Below, one piece after another: positions 1-9,621 of a stretch of DNA of 64,000 bases. The first letter of the stretch is position 1. Each line of letters starts with the position of its first letter. The stretch spans positions 1 through 64,000 of the forward strand of contig DEMN01000006.1 of assembly GCA_002359215.1 (NCBI GenBank). The letters are read 5' to 3'. The DNA comes from Flavobacteriales bacterium UBA2669. GTDB lineage: Bacteria; Bacteroidota; Bacteroidia; Flavobacteriales_E; Vicingaceae. A model generated the notes under the pieces. That model ran no database searches and was not told where the DNA came from. It saw only the letters and a program-made list of their open reading frames with translations. The translations under genes were made by a program, and so were the position numbers.

Positions 1-41
1 CCTACCGACTTAAATGGGTTTTAGTTAAACCATAAGGCTTT

Positions 42-86
42 GGGTATGGGGGCTTAACCTCCAACCTTCATACCCTTTGCTTTTTT
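42..86 (+). terminator. Possible terminator of a plus-strand gene left of the window
   Basis: GGGTATG at 42-48 can pair with CATACCC at 69-75, and a T-rich stretch (80-86) follows a few bases later. The 20-base loop is long and could form a small inner stem. The T-run lies on the plus strand, so it would serve a gene entering from the left edge, not tadA. This is a weak candidate. Confidence 0.3.
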
Positions 87-89
87 AAA

Positions 90-536
90 TTAATTTCGTT
101 TCTTATGAAAAAAACTTTTAATTAATTTAACAGCTTCAGTCTCTAAAATACCCTTTACAATTTGCGTTTTAGGATGTAAAAGTGAAGGAGAAATTCGTTC
201 AAAACCTTTTTTTTCATCGCTCGCAGCAAAAACTATTTTTTTAAGCTGTGTCCAGTAACTCGCTCCGGCACACATTACACACGGCTCTAGTGTTACATAA
301 AGTGTACATTCACTCAGATATTTACCACCTAAAAAATCGGTAGCAGATGTAAAAGCCAACATTTCTGCATGAGCAGTGACATCGTTTAATCTTTCTGTCA
401 TGTTGTGAGCTCGAGCAATAATTTTATTGTCGCAAACAACTATAGCTCCAACAGGCACTTCGTCTTCATTAAAAGCTTTTTGAGCTTCTTTGAGTGCTTC
501 TTTCATAAAATATTCATCAGAGAATATAGATAACAT
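90..536 (-). CDS. tadA: tRNA-specific adenosine deaminase TadA (nucleoside deaminase)
   Basis: A 148-residue zinc deaminase of the cytidine-deaminase fold. The HAE motif lies at residues 56-58 (H56 zinc ligand, E58 proton shuttle) and PCVMC at 85-89 supplies the other two zinc ligands. Length and motif spacing fit TadA, which converts A34 to inosine in tRNA-Arg. Other Bacteroidota paralogues of this fold act on guanine or other nucleosides, so the substrate is inferred. The ATG at 536 overlaps the stop codon of the upstream pssA gene as TAATG, which suggests translational coupling. An internal ATG at residue 11 is possible, but the upstream start keeps the full first helix. Confidence 0.85.
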   Translation of the reverse strand: MLSIFSDEYFMKEALKEAQKAFNEDEVPVGAIVVCDNKIIARAHNMTERLNDVTAHAEMLAFTSATDFLGGKYLSECTLYVTLEPCVMCAGASYWTQLKKIVFAASDEKKGFERISPSLLHPKTQIVKGILETEAVKLIKSFFHKKRN

Positions 537-1318
537 TAGTTGGTGGTTTGAGCTTTAGGAGTGATGAAATAATGAGCAATAATGGACCAAATAACATAAA
601 TTAATACAATTATTGGCATGGCAGCTATGTTGGTAAAAATTAATAACCCCAACCAAAGTAATACAAAAGAAAATGGCAATTTGTTGTTGGCCCATTTCAT
701 AGATTTAAATTTTAATGCAAACATAGGTATTTCAGCTACTAATAAAAATGAAAATATAACTCCAAATCCAAGCATAATTAAAGGGTTAGAAATAATTGGT
801 TGCACAATGCCCGAAACATCCATTATCATTGGTAAATCAGGAAAAAGATAAAGTAACATGCAAAAGATAAAAAAGTTGGCATTAGCTGGAGTTGGCAATC
901 CGTAAAAAGTAGTAGATTGCCTAGTGTCATTATTAAATTTTGCTAATCTGAACGATGAAAAAACAGGAATAATAAAAGCAATATACATTAACCAAGGGTA
1001 TTGTGTAAGCAATTCTATTGGTTGATGTTGGTTAAGAATTTTTACATATTGATACAACAATAAACCTGGTGCTAATCCAAAAGAAATCATATCCGATAGT
1101 GAATCTAAGTCTTTACCAATACCACCAGAAACATTTAGCATTCTTGCAGCAAAACCATCAAGAAAATCTAAAGCAGAGGCAATAATCAATAAATAACACG
1201 ACATTGCTAAATCGCCTTCAAAAGCGTTGACAATTGCTAAGCAGCCACATAATAAGTTTCCTGTTGTTATTAAGTTTGGGATATGTTTTTTCAAAGTAAA
1301 AATTAATTTTGGCTTCAA
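536..1318 (-). CDS. pssA: CDP-diacylglycerol--serine O-phosphatidyltransferase
   Basis: A 260-residue integral membrane enzyme of the CDP-alcohol phosphatidyltransferase family. It joins CDP-diacylglycerol and serine to make phosphatidylserine, the precursor of phosphatidylethanolamine. The family signature D-x2-DG-x2-AR-x8-G-x3-D-x3-D is complete at residues 51-76 (from DFLDGFAAR to DLDSLSD). Several hydrophobic helices follow, including one near 105-120 and a run at 175-250. The short N-terminal stretch KKHIPNLITTGNLLCG is typical of Bacteroidota PssA. It is the first gene of a minus-strand pair with tadA and is divergent from the PorV-like gene across about 140 bases. Confidence 0.88.
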   Translation of the reverse strand: MKPKLIFTLKKHIPNLITTGNLLCGCLAIVNAFEGDLAMSCYLLIIASALDFLDGFAARMLNVSGGIGKDLDSLSDMISFGLAPGLLLYQYVKILNQHQPIELLTQYPWLMYIAFIIPVFSSFRLAKFNNDTRQSTTFYGLPTPANANFFIFCMLLYLFPDLPMIMDVSGIVQPIISNPLIMLGFGVIFSFLLVAEIPMFALKFKSMKWANNKLPFSFVLLWLGLLIFTNIAAMPIIVLIYVIWSIIAHYFITPKAQTTN

Positions 1319-1457
1319 AAATAACTAATATTAATACTAAAAATAATAGAAAGACGATTTAATTGTTTTAAACAGAAATTGACACAAAGCAATAAAAAAA
1401 TAGAAATCATGTTAATTGCTTACAAATTACTAATTTTATCTTTTTAAAAATATTTTT

Positions 1458-2558
1458 TTGGCAAATAGATTCCTTATATTAGTATTACTATTACTTACGC
1501 TTGAAGGTTTTTCGCAAACTTCAGCACCAAAATATAGTAATGAATTTTTGGCCATTGGTGTTGGTGCAAGAGCTTTGGGAATGTCTAATGCACAAGTGGC
1601 ATCAGTAAATGGAGTTACTTCAGGTTATTGGAATCCGGCAGGATTAACCCAACTTACAGGCGATTTTCAAGTAGATTTAATGCATGCAGAGTATTTTGCA
1701 GGAATAGCCAAATACGATTACGGTGCCTTTGCTACAAAAATTGATAGTGTGAGTGCCTTTGGGTTTTCTGTAATTCGTTTTGGAGTGGATGACATTCCCA
1801 ATACTACTCAGTTAATTGATGCCAACGGAAATATTGATTATGACCGAATTTTTTCTTTTTCCGTGGCTGATTATGCCTTTCTTTTTTCTTATGCAAGAAA
1901 ATCTAAAATTGAAGGATTAAGCTATGGAGCAAATGTGAAAGTAATTTATCGTCAGGTAGGAGATATGGCTAAAGCATGGGGTTTTGGTTTAGATGCTGGA
2001 GCTCAATATTTCACTAAAAATAAATGGGCTTTTGCAGTTATGGCAAGAGATGTTACTTCTACGTTCAATGCATGGAGTTTTTCATTAGACCAAAATACCA
2101 TTGATGTATTTGAAGCTACAGGCAACGAAATTCCTGATAATTCAATAGAAATTACGCTTCCAAAAATTATTTTAGGAATAGCAAAAAGTATTAAAATTAG
2201 TAATAAATTTGGGATGCTTGGAGAAGTAAACTTTGATTTAACCACAGATGGGAAAAGGAATGTGTTAATTACAGGAAAACCTTTTAGTATTGATCCTCAT
2301 GCTGGAGTTGAAGCTAATTATAGTCAGTTGATTTTTTTAAGGTTGGGTGTAGGCAATATTCAAAAGACAACAGATATTTATCAGGCGGATCAAATTTCGT
2401 GGCAACCTAATTTTGGTATTGGCGTTAAGTTTAAAGGAATTAGTTTAGATTATGCATTTACAGATATTGGTGATCAATCCGAAGGACTTTATTCCAATGT
2501 GTTTTCATTAAAGTTTGAAATCAATAAAAAAATAGTTACTGCTGAAAGATTTAATTAA
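1458..2558 (+). CDS. PorV/PorQ family outer-membrane protein
   Basis: A 366-residue predicted outer-membrane beta-barrel with a signal peptide (MANRFLILVLLLLTLEGFSQ). The opening mature segment NEFLAIGVGARALGMSNAQV followed by SGYWNPAGL is the hallmark of the PorV/PorQ family (UPF0164-like), a FadL-type barrel. Family members carry T9SS cargo to the attachment complex. The usual PorV opening with an LxISPDARSGGMG-like motif is absent, so I do not call it PorV itself. The start is a TTG at 1458: an in-frame stop lies just upstream at 1431 with no ATG between, and the signal peptide begins at once. It lies 75 bases before the sortase-like gene, and the two probably work together. Confidence 0.75.
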   Translation: MANRFLILVLLLLTLEGFSQTSAPKYSNEFLAIGVGARALGMSNAQVASVNGVTSGYWNPAGLTQLTGDFQVDLMHAEYFAGIAKYDYGAFATKIDSVSAFGFSVIRFGVDDIPNTTQLIDANGNIDYDRIFSFSVADYAFLFSYARKSKIEGLSYGANVKVIYRQVGDMAKAWGFGLDAGAQYFTKNKWAFAVMARDVTSTFNAWSFSLDQNTIDVFEATGNEIPDNSIEITLPKIILGIAKSIKISNKFGMLGEVNFDLTTDGKRNVLITGKPFSIDPHAGVEANYSQLIFLRLGVGNIQKTTDIYQADQISWQPNFGIGVKFKGISLDYAFTDIGDQSEGLYSNVFSLKFEINKKIVTAERFN

Positions 2559-2633
2559 AAGGATAATTTTCAGTTAGTTATTTTTTGTAACTTTATAACA
2601 CCTTAAAACTAAAATAAGAAAAATTACTTCCCA

Positions 2634-5600
2634 TTGAAAAACATTAAAAAAATAGTATTTCACTTTGTTTGTATAACTATTTTTTTAGCTAGTTTTTTTA
2701 CGCTTAAAGCTCAACCTTTTAATAACAGTTGGATTAATTATAATCAGCAATATTTTCAATTTAAAATAGCTGAAACAGGTATTTTTAGAATTGATTCTAC
2801 AACACTTTTTAATGCAGGAATTCCTTTAAGTAGTATAAACCCTCAGAATTTTCAATTATTTGCCAGAGGGCAAGAAATTCCAATTTATATTGAAGGAGAA
2901 AATGATGGTATTTTTAATCAAAATGATTTTATAGAATTTTATGCTCAGCATAATGATGGATGGTTTGATGAAGGACTTTATGGAAGTGTAATAGATCATC
3001 CTAATCCTTATTATAGTTTAACAACTGATACCATTTCTTATTTTCTTACTTGGAATAATTCAACAACTAACAATAGAATTATTGTAGAAACAGACACTAA
3101 CTTTTCGGCATATACCCCAATTGCTTACTTTACTAAAGAAAACGTTGAGTTTTATACAGCTGGAAATGGAACTACTAATCCTTATTATGATGGAGAAACG
3201 ATAAATATTGGAGGAAGTGGAGTTTCGCTTTTTGGCTATGCTTCCACAGAAGGGTGGTTCGATTTACCTTATAATTTAGGAGGATCTACTACTAAAAACA
3301 TTATTTCTAAAGAGGTATATACCTCCGGACCAAATGCTAAGTTAGAGGCTGTGGTATTGGGGCAATCAGATTTTAGTGGAACATCATCAAATAATCAACA
3401 TCTTAGAGTTGCTGTTGCTGGTCAGCAATACGATTCTATTTTTAAAGGGTATAAAAAAATTGATGTATTGATGAGTTTAGCCCCTAATATGTTAGGGGCA
3501 AATACTACTTCGGTTACATTTTCAAGTATTAATGATTTAGGATCATCGGTTGCCAGACAAGCAGTTTCTTATGTTAAATTACTTTATCCGCATTTGCCAA
3601 ATATGGAAAACACTACTATTTTTGATAATTTTTTTATTGAGGACAATATTTTCCAATCTAAATCATATTTAAGATTTTCCAATTTTAATCCTTCTGGAAA
3701 TGTGCTTTTTTATGATTTAACCAATAGTAAGAAAATAACTGTAGTGCAAGATTCAGGATTTTTTAAGTGTTTAGTCCCAAATGCTAATTATAAAGAATGT
3801 TATCTTACATCAGATGGACAGGTGAAAAATGTTACAATTCTTAGCCCGATTAATGGTACAGGCTTTTTTACAGATTACGCTGCCAATCCTATTGATACCG
3901 CTTTTTTAATTATTACCCATCAAAGTTTGTTAAATGGAGCAACAGATTATGCTAATTACAGACAAAATCCAGCATTTAATGTAAATCCACAAAATCCGGC
4001 AATTTTTTCTGTGGGAGAAATATATCAACAGTTTGCTTATGGTATTGAAAAGCATCCGTTGGCAATAAGAAGTTTTCTAGATTATTTATTGAATACTTGG
4101 CCAACAAAACCTAATTATTTGTTTTTATTAGGAAAATCTGTTAAGTCAAAAGAAATAAGAAAATCTCCTATAAATTTTCAAAATTGTTTAGTGCCTTCTT
4201 ATGGAGAACCCGCTTCTGACAATATGATAACAGCAGGGTTGGGTGCTAATTTGTTTTCAACAGCAATTCCTACGGGAAGGTTAGCAGCAAAAAACGATAT
4301 AGAAATAGGTTGGTATTTAAACAAAGTACAACAACATGAAAATCCTTTGTTGGGCAATAATGGAGAAACAGAATGGATGAAAAAAGTACTTCATTTTGCC
4401 GGTGGAGTAAATTCAAGTGAACAAAATACTTTTCAAACCTATTTAAATAGTTATAAAAATATTATTGAGGATACTTTGTTTGGTGGAGATGTAACTACAT
4501 TTACCAAAACAACTACAGCTCCAATTCATATTACTTTATCAGACTCTATAAAAAGTTTAATAGGCAATGGCGTTGCTATGATGACATTTTTGGGGCATGC
4601 CTCAGCAACAGGTGGTTTTGATCAAAATATTGACGATCCACATCTTTGGCCTAATCAACAAGGAAGATACCCGTTGTTAACAGGATTGGCTTGTTATGCA
4701 GGAGATATTCATTTGCCCGGAGCCAATAGTACAAGTGAGGAGCATGTTATTATTGATAACAGTGGTGTAATTGGTTTTGTTTCTTCTGTAGATTTAGCGA
4801 CTTCTTTTGCCTTAAATAAGTTTGCCAATGAATTTTATAAGAATATTTCCTACAAAAATTATGGAAAAAGTGTTGCCGAACATATTCAAAGTACAACAGC
4901 TTATACCACACAATCAACAGGAGCAAGCATTAAGAACTTTGATAATGCAACAGCTCTTAATATTACTTACCATGGAGACCCGGCAATAAAGTTGCACACC
5001 TTTGAAAAACCTGATTACATGATTAACCAGGCATCGGTTAGTTTTAATCCGAATATTGTTACTTCAGCATTAGATTCTTTTGAGGTAAATGTAATTGTAA
5101 CCAATTTAGGCAAAGCTATCGACACCACTATCATTTTAAGCATTACTAGAGATTATCCAAACGCCAACTTTTCTGATACTACGTATTTAAAATCTATTGC
5201 AGCTCCACATTATAAAGATACCTTTACTTTTAAATTTTCTGTAGATGTTATCAGAGGAATGGGGATGAATAATTTTACCATTATGATAGATGCCCCTCCA
5301 ATTAACATTGATGAACTTAATGAAAACAATAATGTAGTTTCAAAACAATTAAATATTCGTTCGGATAATATTTTACCTGTTTATCCTTATCATTTTTCAA
5401 TTGTTCCCAATCAGGGAATAACCCTTAAAGCATCAACAGCATTTCCGTTTCAGGCTCCTGCAGATTATGTTTTTGAAGTAGATACAACAGATTATTTTAA
5501 TAGTCCGATTAAGGAAAGAGTTACTTTATTCAGTCAGCCCGGAGGAGTTGTAACTTGGACGCCCAACCTTTTGCAAAATATGCCTGATAGTATGGTTTAC

Positions 5601-7730
5601 TTTTGGAGAGTAAGTAAAGATTCGTCTTCAACAGCCAGTTATAATTGGCAAATGCGTTCTTTTCAATACATTCAAAACAAAGAAGGTTGGCAACAAGAAC
5701 ATATCTTCCAATTTGAAAATAATCCTATGCAATTAGTAGGGTATAGCAGGCCTAATAGATTGTTTAGTTTTCAAAATAAAGTAAGTACATTAAAAGCACT
5801 TACAGATGGAGCTATAGGAAGTGCAACAGTAAATGGACCAACCAACTGGTCAGAAGGTTCAATTCCTTCATATTTTATTGATCAACAAAGAATTGCAGGA
5901 AATGGTTGGGGAGCAAATAGTGCTATTCATGTTACTGTTTTAGATACCATTTCTTTTGATTATTGGAAACCTTTAGAAATGAATATGGGTCAGCTTAACA
6001 TTCCTGGTTCAAATCCGAACCAGGCACCATCTAAATTTTTTATATTCCAAAATGCAGACCCTGCTCAAATGAATGCGTTGGCAAATATGCTTACAGATAG
6101 TGTTCCTAATGGATATTATGTGCTTGCGTGGACTTGGTACTGGAATATGTTTTGGGGTTATGCACCACTTCCAACCAATGTAAATACTGCTTTAACTAAT
6201 CTTGGAGCAACGCAAATTCCAATGGCTCAAGATAGTTTGCCTTTTGCTTTTTTTGTTAAAAAAGGAACTCCTACTTCTGTAGTAGAAAATGTCGGTTCGA
6301 GTATTACAGAAAAAGGTATTTCTGTAAGTGCTACCATTACTGGTTCTGCAAATTTTGGAAATATATTTTCCCCGCCATTAGGACCTGCCGTCAGTTGGGA
6401 TTCTCTCTCGTGGCGAATGACACCACTGGAAAATCCTTCAAAAGATAGTACTGTTTTAAATGTTTTTGGTATTGATAATAATGGCAATGAAACCTTGTTG
6501 ATTAGTAACTTACCTACAGATTCAGGAGATATTAGAATTACCAATCAAATAAATGCAAGTCAATATCCTTACTTAAAATTAAACGCTCATATTACTGATG
6601 ACTCTTTGTTTACAGCACCGCAATTACATAGATGGCAAGTAACTTATGAAGATATTCCTGAAGCGGCTCTTTCTCCAAATATTTACTTTTCTTTTTATAA
6701 TGATACTGTGCAAGAAGGTGAGAAAATAAGACTTTCTATAGCCGTGAAAAATATTAGTCGACACAATATGGACAGTTTGTTAATTGCTTTTAATGTATTG
6801 AATAAATACAATCAGGTAATTCCTATAAATTATCCTAGACAAGCCCCATTATTGGCAGACAGTGTACTGATGGTTAACTTAGAATTTTCAACACAAGGAA
6901 TGGCTGGGATAAACAGTTTGCTTATTGAGGTAAACCCGAATAATGACCAATTAGAAAAATACCACTTTAATAATTTGGCAGAAATTCCTTTTTATGTGCA
7001 TGATGATAAAATCAATCCGTTGTTAGATGTTACTTTTGATGGAACACATATTTTAGATGGTGATATTGTTTCGCCAAAACCTGAAATTGTAATTGAGTTG
7101 AAAGATGAAAATTTGTTTTTAGCCTTAAACGATACTGCCGATTTTGCTGTATGGATTACCTCCCCAGATGGCGTTGAAAAAAGAATTTACTTTAACAGTA
7201 ACGGACAAGAAATGATGCAGTTTATTCCGGCTTCTTTACCAAAAAACAGTGCTAAAATAATCTACCCTGCTTATTTTGATAAAGATGGGCAATATAAACT
7301 GAGAGTTCAAGCCAATGATGTATCTAAAAATGAATCGGGAAGTAATGATTATTTAATTGGTTTTGAAGTAATTCATAAGTCAACTATTACCAATATTGTT
7401 AATTATCCTAATCCGTTTACGACATCGACACGTTTTGTATTCACACTAACGGGAAGCCAAGTACCGGACATCTTTAAAATTCAAATTATTACCATTACCG
7501 GAAAAGTAGTGAGAGAAATACACAAAGAAGAATTGGGTAACATTAAAATAGGTAGGAATATCTCAGATTTTGCTTGGGATGGTACCGACCAATATGGCGA
7601 TAGGCTTGCCAACGGACTTTATCTTTATAGAGTGATTACCAAAATTAACAATAACGATATCGAACACCGAGAAACAAGTGCTGATAACTACTTTAAAAAA
7701 GGATATGGTAAAATGTACTTGTTTAGGTAA
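2634..7730 (+). CDS. porU2: C25-family T9SS sortase-like protein, PorU2 type
   Basis: A 1698-residue secreted protein with a signal peptide ending near LKAQ (residue 27). The peptidase C25 (gingipain-like) region lies at about residues 400-800. The likely catalytic His is H655 in FLGHASATGG and the likely catalytic Cys is C687 in GLACYAGD. The C-terminal half has several Ig-like segments, and the end (from NYPNPFTTSTRF) is a FlgD-like/T9SS-type domain closing with GYGKMYLFR. PorU cleaves cargo sorting tails and attaches the proteins to A-LPS. This protein is clearly longer than usual PorU (about 1150-1300 residues), hence the PorU2 label. The start is TTG at 2634, directly followed by a lysine-rich signal peptide. 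The exact function is inferred. Confidence 0.78.
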   Translation: MKNIKKIVFHFVCITIFLASFFTLKAQPFNNSWINYNQQYFQFKIAETGIFRIDSTTLFNAGIPLSSINPQNFQLFARGQEIPIYIEGENDGIFNQNDFIEFYAQHNDGWFDEGLYGSVIDHPNPYYSLTTDTISYFLTWNNSTTNNRIIVETDTNFSAYTPIAYFTKENVEFYTAGNGTTNPYYDGETINIGGSGVSLFGYASTEGWFDLPYNLGGSTTKNIISKEVYTSGPNAKLEAVVLGQSDFSGTSSNNQHLRVAVAGQQYDSIFKGYKKIDVLMSLAPNMLGANTTSVTFSSINDLGSSVARQAVSYVKLLYPHLPNMENTTIFDNFFIEDNIFQSKSYLRFSNFNPSGNVLFYDLTNSKKITVVQDSGFFKCLVPNANYKECYLTSDGQVKNVTILSPINGTGFFTDYAANPIDTAFLIITHQSLLNGATDYANYRQNPAFNVNPQNPAIFSVGEIYQQFAYGIEKHPLAIRSFLDYLLNTWPTKPNYLFLLGKSVKSKEIRKSPINFQNCLVPSYGEPASDNMITAGLGANLFSTAIPTGRLAAKNDIEIGWYLNKVQQHENPLLGNNGETEWMKKVLHFAGGVNSSEQNTFQTYLNSYKNIIEDTLFGGDVTTFTKTTTAPIHITLSDSIKSLIGNGVAMMTFLGHASATGGFDQNIDDPHLWPNQQGRYPLLTGLACYAGDIHLPGANSTSEEHVIIDNSGVIGFVSSVDLATSFALNKFANEFYKNISYKNYGKSVAEHIQSTTAYTTQSTGASIKNFDNATALNITYHGDPAIKLHTFEKPDYMINQASVSFNPNIVTSALDSFEVNVIVTNLGKAIDTTIILSITRDYPNANFSDTTYLKSIAAPHYKDTFTFKFSVDVIRGMGMNNFTIMIDAPPINIDELNENNNVVSKQLNIRSDNILPVYPYHFSIVPNQGITLKASTAFPFQAPADYVFEVDTTDYFNSPIKERVTLFSQPGGVVTWTPNLLQNMPDSMVYFWRVSKDSSSTASYNWQMRSFQYIQNKEGWQQEHIFQFENNPMQLVGYSRPNRLFSFQNKVSTLKALTDGAIGSATVNGPTNWSEGSIPSYFIDQQRIAGNGWGANSAIHVTVLDTISFDYWKPLEMNMGQLNIPGSNPNQAPSKFFIFQNADPAQMNALANMLTDSVPNGYYVLAWTWYWNMFWGYAPLPTNVNTALTNLGATQIPMAQDSLPFAFFVKKGTPTSVVENVGSSITEKGISVSATITGSANFGNIFSPPLGPAVSWDSLSWRMTPLENPSKDSTVLNVFGIDNNGNETLLISNLPTDSGDIRITNQINASQYPYLKLNAHITDDSLFTAPQLHRWQVTYEDIPEAALSPNIYFSFYNDTVQEGEKIRLSIAVKNISRHNMDSLLIAFNVLNKYNQVIPINYPRQAPLLADSVLMVNLEFSTQGMAGINSLLIEVNPNNDQLEKYHFNNLAEIPFYVHDDKINPLLDVTFDGTHILDGDIVSPKPEIVIELKDENLFLALNDTADFAVWITSPDGVEKRIYFNSNGQEMMQFIPASLPKNSAKIIYPAYFDKDGQYKLRVQANDVSKNESGSNDYLIGFEVIHKSTITNIVNYPNPFTTSTRFVFTLTGSQVPDIFKIQIITITGKVVREIHKEELGNIKIGRNISDFAWDGTDQYGDRLANGLYLYRVITKINNNDIEHRETSADNYFKKGYGKMYLFR

Positions 7731-7738
7731 TATTGTAA

Positions 7739-8833
7739 TTAATTATTATCAATAAAACCACCACCAATAAGGTCGTTACCATCATAAAAAACAGCCGATT
7801 GTCCTGGAGCTACACCTTGTACATCTTCAAAAAATTCAATTTTTATTCTACCATCTTCTAGCGGAACTAAATTGCTCAATTTACCCTTGTCTTTATAACG
7901 GATTTTGCTAAGAGCCTCCATTTCGTTGGTAATTTGTTCGTATTTTATAATGTTGGGATTGCGTACAAAAACTTCTTTTTTCTTTAAATCTTCTTTTGTT
8001 CCCAACACTACTTGGTTGTTTGCAGCATCAATTTTTACCACATAACGAGGGTCGCCAAAGGCAAGCTCTAAGCCTTTTCGCTGACCAATAGTATAAAACG
8101 GATAGCCTTTATGTTTACCAATTATATTGCCTTCGGTATCTAAAAAATCTCCACCATCTACTTTTTCTTCTAAACCATCTATTCTTCTTTTTAGGAAACC
8201 TCTGTAATCATTGTCTGGAACAAAACAAATTTCAAAACTTTCGTTTTTCTTTGCTAATTCTTTGTAACCTCTATCAAATGCCATTTGGCGAATAGTTGGT
8301 TTGTCCATTCCGCCAAGAGGAAAAATAGTTCTTGCTAAACTTTCTTGAGAAAGTCCCCACAATACATAAGATTGATCTTTGTTTTCATCCAACCCTTTAG
8401 AAATAATATATCTGCCATTTTCCTGACGGATTTGAGCGTAATGTCCTGTGGCAATAAACTCACAGCCTAATTGATCAGCTCTTCTTAAAAGTGCATCCCA
8501 TTTAATATGGGTGTTGCATAAAACACAAGGGTTTGGTGTTCTTCCTGCAAGGTATTCATCAACAAAATTATCTATAATAAAATCGCCAAATTCTTTACGG
8601 ATATCTAAAATTATATGGTGAAAACCGTTTTCTACAGCTAACATTCTAGCATCATTAATATCATCTAAGCTGCAACAGCCAGTAGTTTTTCTTGCGCCTC
8701 CAGAAGTAGCATAATCCCATGTTTTCATGGTCATTCCTATTACTTCATACCCTTGTTCGTGTAGTAACAAAGCAGCCACAGAACTGTCAATCCCTCCACT
8801 CATTGCTACTAGCACTTTTCCTTTCTTATTCAT
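7739..8833 (-). CDS. mnmA: tRNA-specific 2-thiouridylase MnmA
   Basis: A 364-residue enzyme that adds the 2-thio group to U34 of tRNA-Lys, -Glu and -Gln. The PP-loop ATP motif SGGIDSS is at residues 12-18. The catalytic cysteine pair corresponds to C103 (in NPCVLCN) and C203 (in EICFVPD), at the same spacing as C102/C199 of the E. coli enzyme. The last 100 residues carry the beta-barrel typical of the family. It is the final gene of a minus-strand operon behind prfC, a universal-stress protein and a YwqK-like gene. Its 3' end is only 8 bases from the convergent sortase-like gene, with no terminator hairpin seen between them. Confidence 0.95.
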   Translation of the reverse strand: MNKKGKVLVAMSGGIDSSVAALLLHEQGYEVIGMTMKTWDYATSGGARKTTGCCSLDDINDARMLAVENGFHHIILDIRKEFGDFIIDNFVDEYLAGRTPNPCVLCNTHIKWDALLRRADQLGCEFIATGHYAQIRQENGRYIISKGLDENKDQSYVLWGLSQESLARTIFPLGGMDKPTIRQMAFDRGYKELAKKNESFEICFVPDNDYRGFLKRRIDGLEEKVDGGDFLDTEGNIIGKHKGYPFYTIGQRKGLELAFGDPRYVVKIDAANNQVVLGTKEDLKKKEVFVRNPNIIKYEQITNEMEALSKIRYKDKGKLSNLVPLEDGRIKIEFFEDVQGVAPGQSAVFYDGNDLIGGGFIDNN

Positions 8834-8856
8834 TTGTTTTTTGTTTATTGGTAGGT

Positions 8857-9615
8857 TTAGTTTTGTTTGAATAAATCTTCAAATTCTAAATAATCTTTTT
8901 TCTCTTTTTTAATGGTATCGGTATTAATAATCATATCATCTTTATTGTCATCAATACGTCTTCCATAATTGTACTCTTCTTTCTTTTTGGTCGTTCCATC
9001 TTCGTTGTAGTATAACCACATCCCATGTTTTACATCTTTAGTATATTTTCCTGCCAATTGCATCAATCCATTTTGATAATAGTAAATTCCTTTGCCTTCT
9101 AATCTGCCTTTTACATACGTAAGGTGCGATTTTATTTTACCGTTTTCATAATATGTTTTCCAATCACCTTCTTCAATATTGTTAGTATAGTTTTTTTCTT
9201 CTGCAACATTACCATTAGGATAATAAACTTTCCAAATTCCTTCTCTTATACCACTTACATAAAACTCTTCAGATAAAACATGTCCGGTTATACTGTAATA
9301 GGTCCATAAACTGTCTTTTTCCTGATTTTCATATTTTCCGGTAGATTTTAATTCTCCTGTTGTATAATAAAAGTTCGCATAAGAGCCATTTTTTAAATGA
9401 TGCACTTTCATACTTAGTTTGCCTTCATCATTATAATATAAAAACATTCCGGTTGGCTTATCATTTTTAAACAGACCTTTATATCTAAGATAACCTGTAG
9501 GATGATATTTTTCCCAATAACCTTGTTTTTTACCGTTGGCATCTACTTTATTGGTATCTTGAGCAACAGCTAAAGTCGTTAATAACGCTAATATAATTGT
9601 AATGATTAGTTTCAT
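8857..9615 (-). CDS. YwqK/MORN-type repeat protein, secreted
   Basis: A 252-residue protein with a signal peptide (MKLIITIILALLTTLAVAQ). The rest is a run of about eight repeats of roughly 23 residues with the pattern G-x-W-x2-Y-x3-G-x-[IL]-x4-x-Y-x2-G, for example GYWEKYHPTGYLRYKG and GDWKTYYENGKIKSH. Database names link this fold to the YwqK antitoxin of Bacillus, but the signal peptide and lack of a toxin neighbour argue against an antitoxin role here. In Bacteroidota such proteins are common and exported, with unknown function. It sits between the universal-stress gene (6-base gap) and mnmA (23-base gap) in one operon. The tail from about residue 220 is charged and non-repetitive. Confidence 0.75.
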   Translation of the reverse strand: MKLIITIILALLTTLAVAQDTNKVDANGKKQGYWEKYHPTGYLRYKGLFKNDKPTGMFLYYNDEGKLSMKVHHLKNGSYANFYYTTGELKSTGKYENQEKDSLWTYYSITGHVLSEEFYVSGIREGIWKVYYPNGNVAEEKNYTNNIEEGDWKTYYENGKIKSHLTYVKGRLEGKGIYYYQNGLMQLAGKYTKDVKHGMWLYYNEDGTTKKKEEYNYGRRIDDNKDDMIINTDTIKKEKKDYLEFEDLFKQN

Positions 9616-9621
9616 TTGTAG

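Noticed and set aside
1..89. tRNA or small RNA at the left edge
   Set aside because: No cloverleaf or known small-RNA pattern can be drawn; only a weak stem is visible.
2559..2633. Separate promoter for the sortase-like gene
   Set aside because: The 75-base gap has only partial -7 matches (TAACTTTA; TATTTTTTG with one extra T); not strong enough to annotate.
3480..3499. Perfect 8-bp hairpin with TATG loop
   Set aside because: It lies inside the sortase-like coding sequence, has no T-run, and is accounted for by normal codons.
8857..9615. YwqK-like gene as an antitoxin
   Set aside because: It has a signal peptide and no toxin-sized neighbour; it sits in a housekeeping operon.
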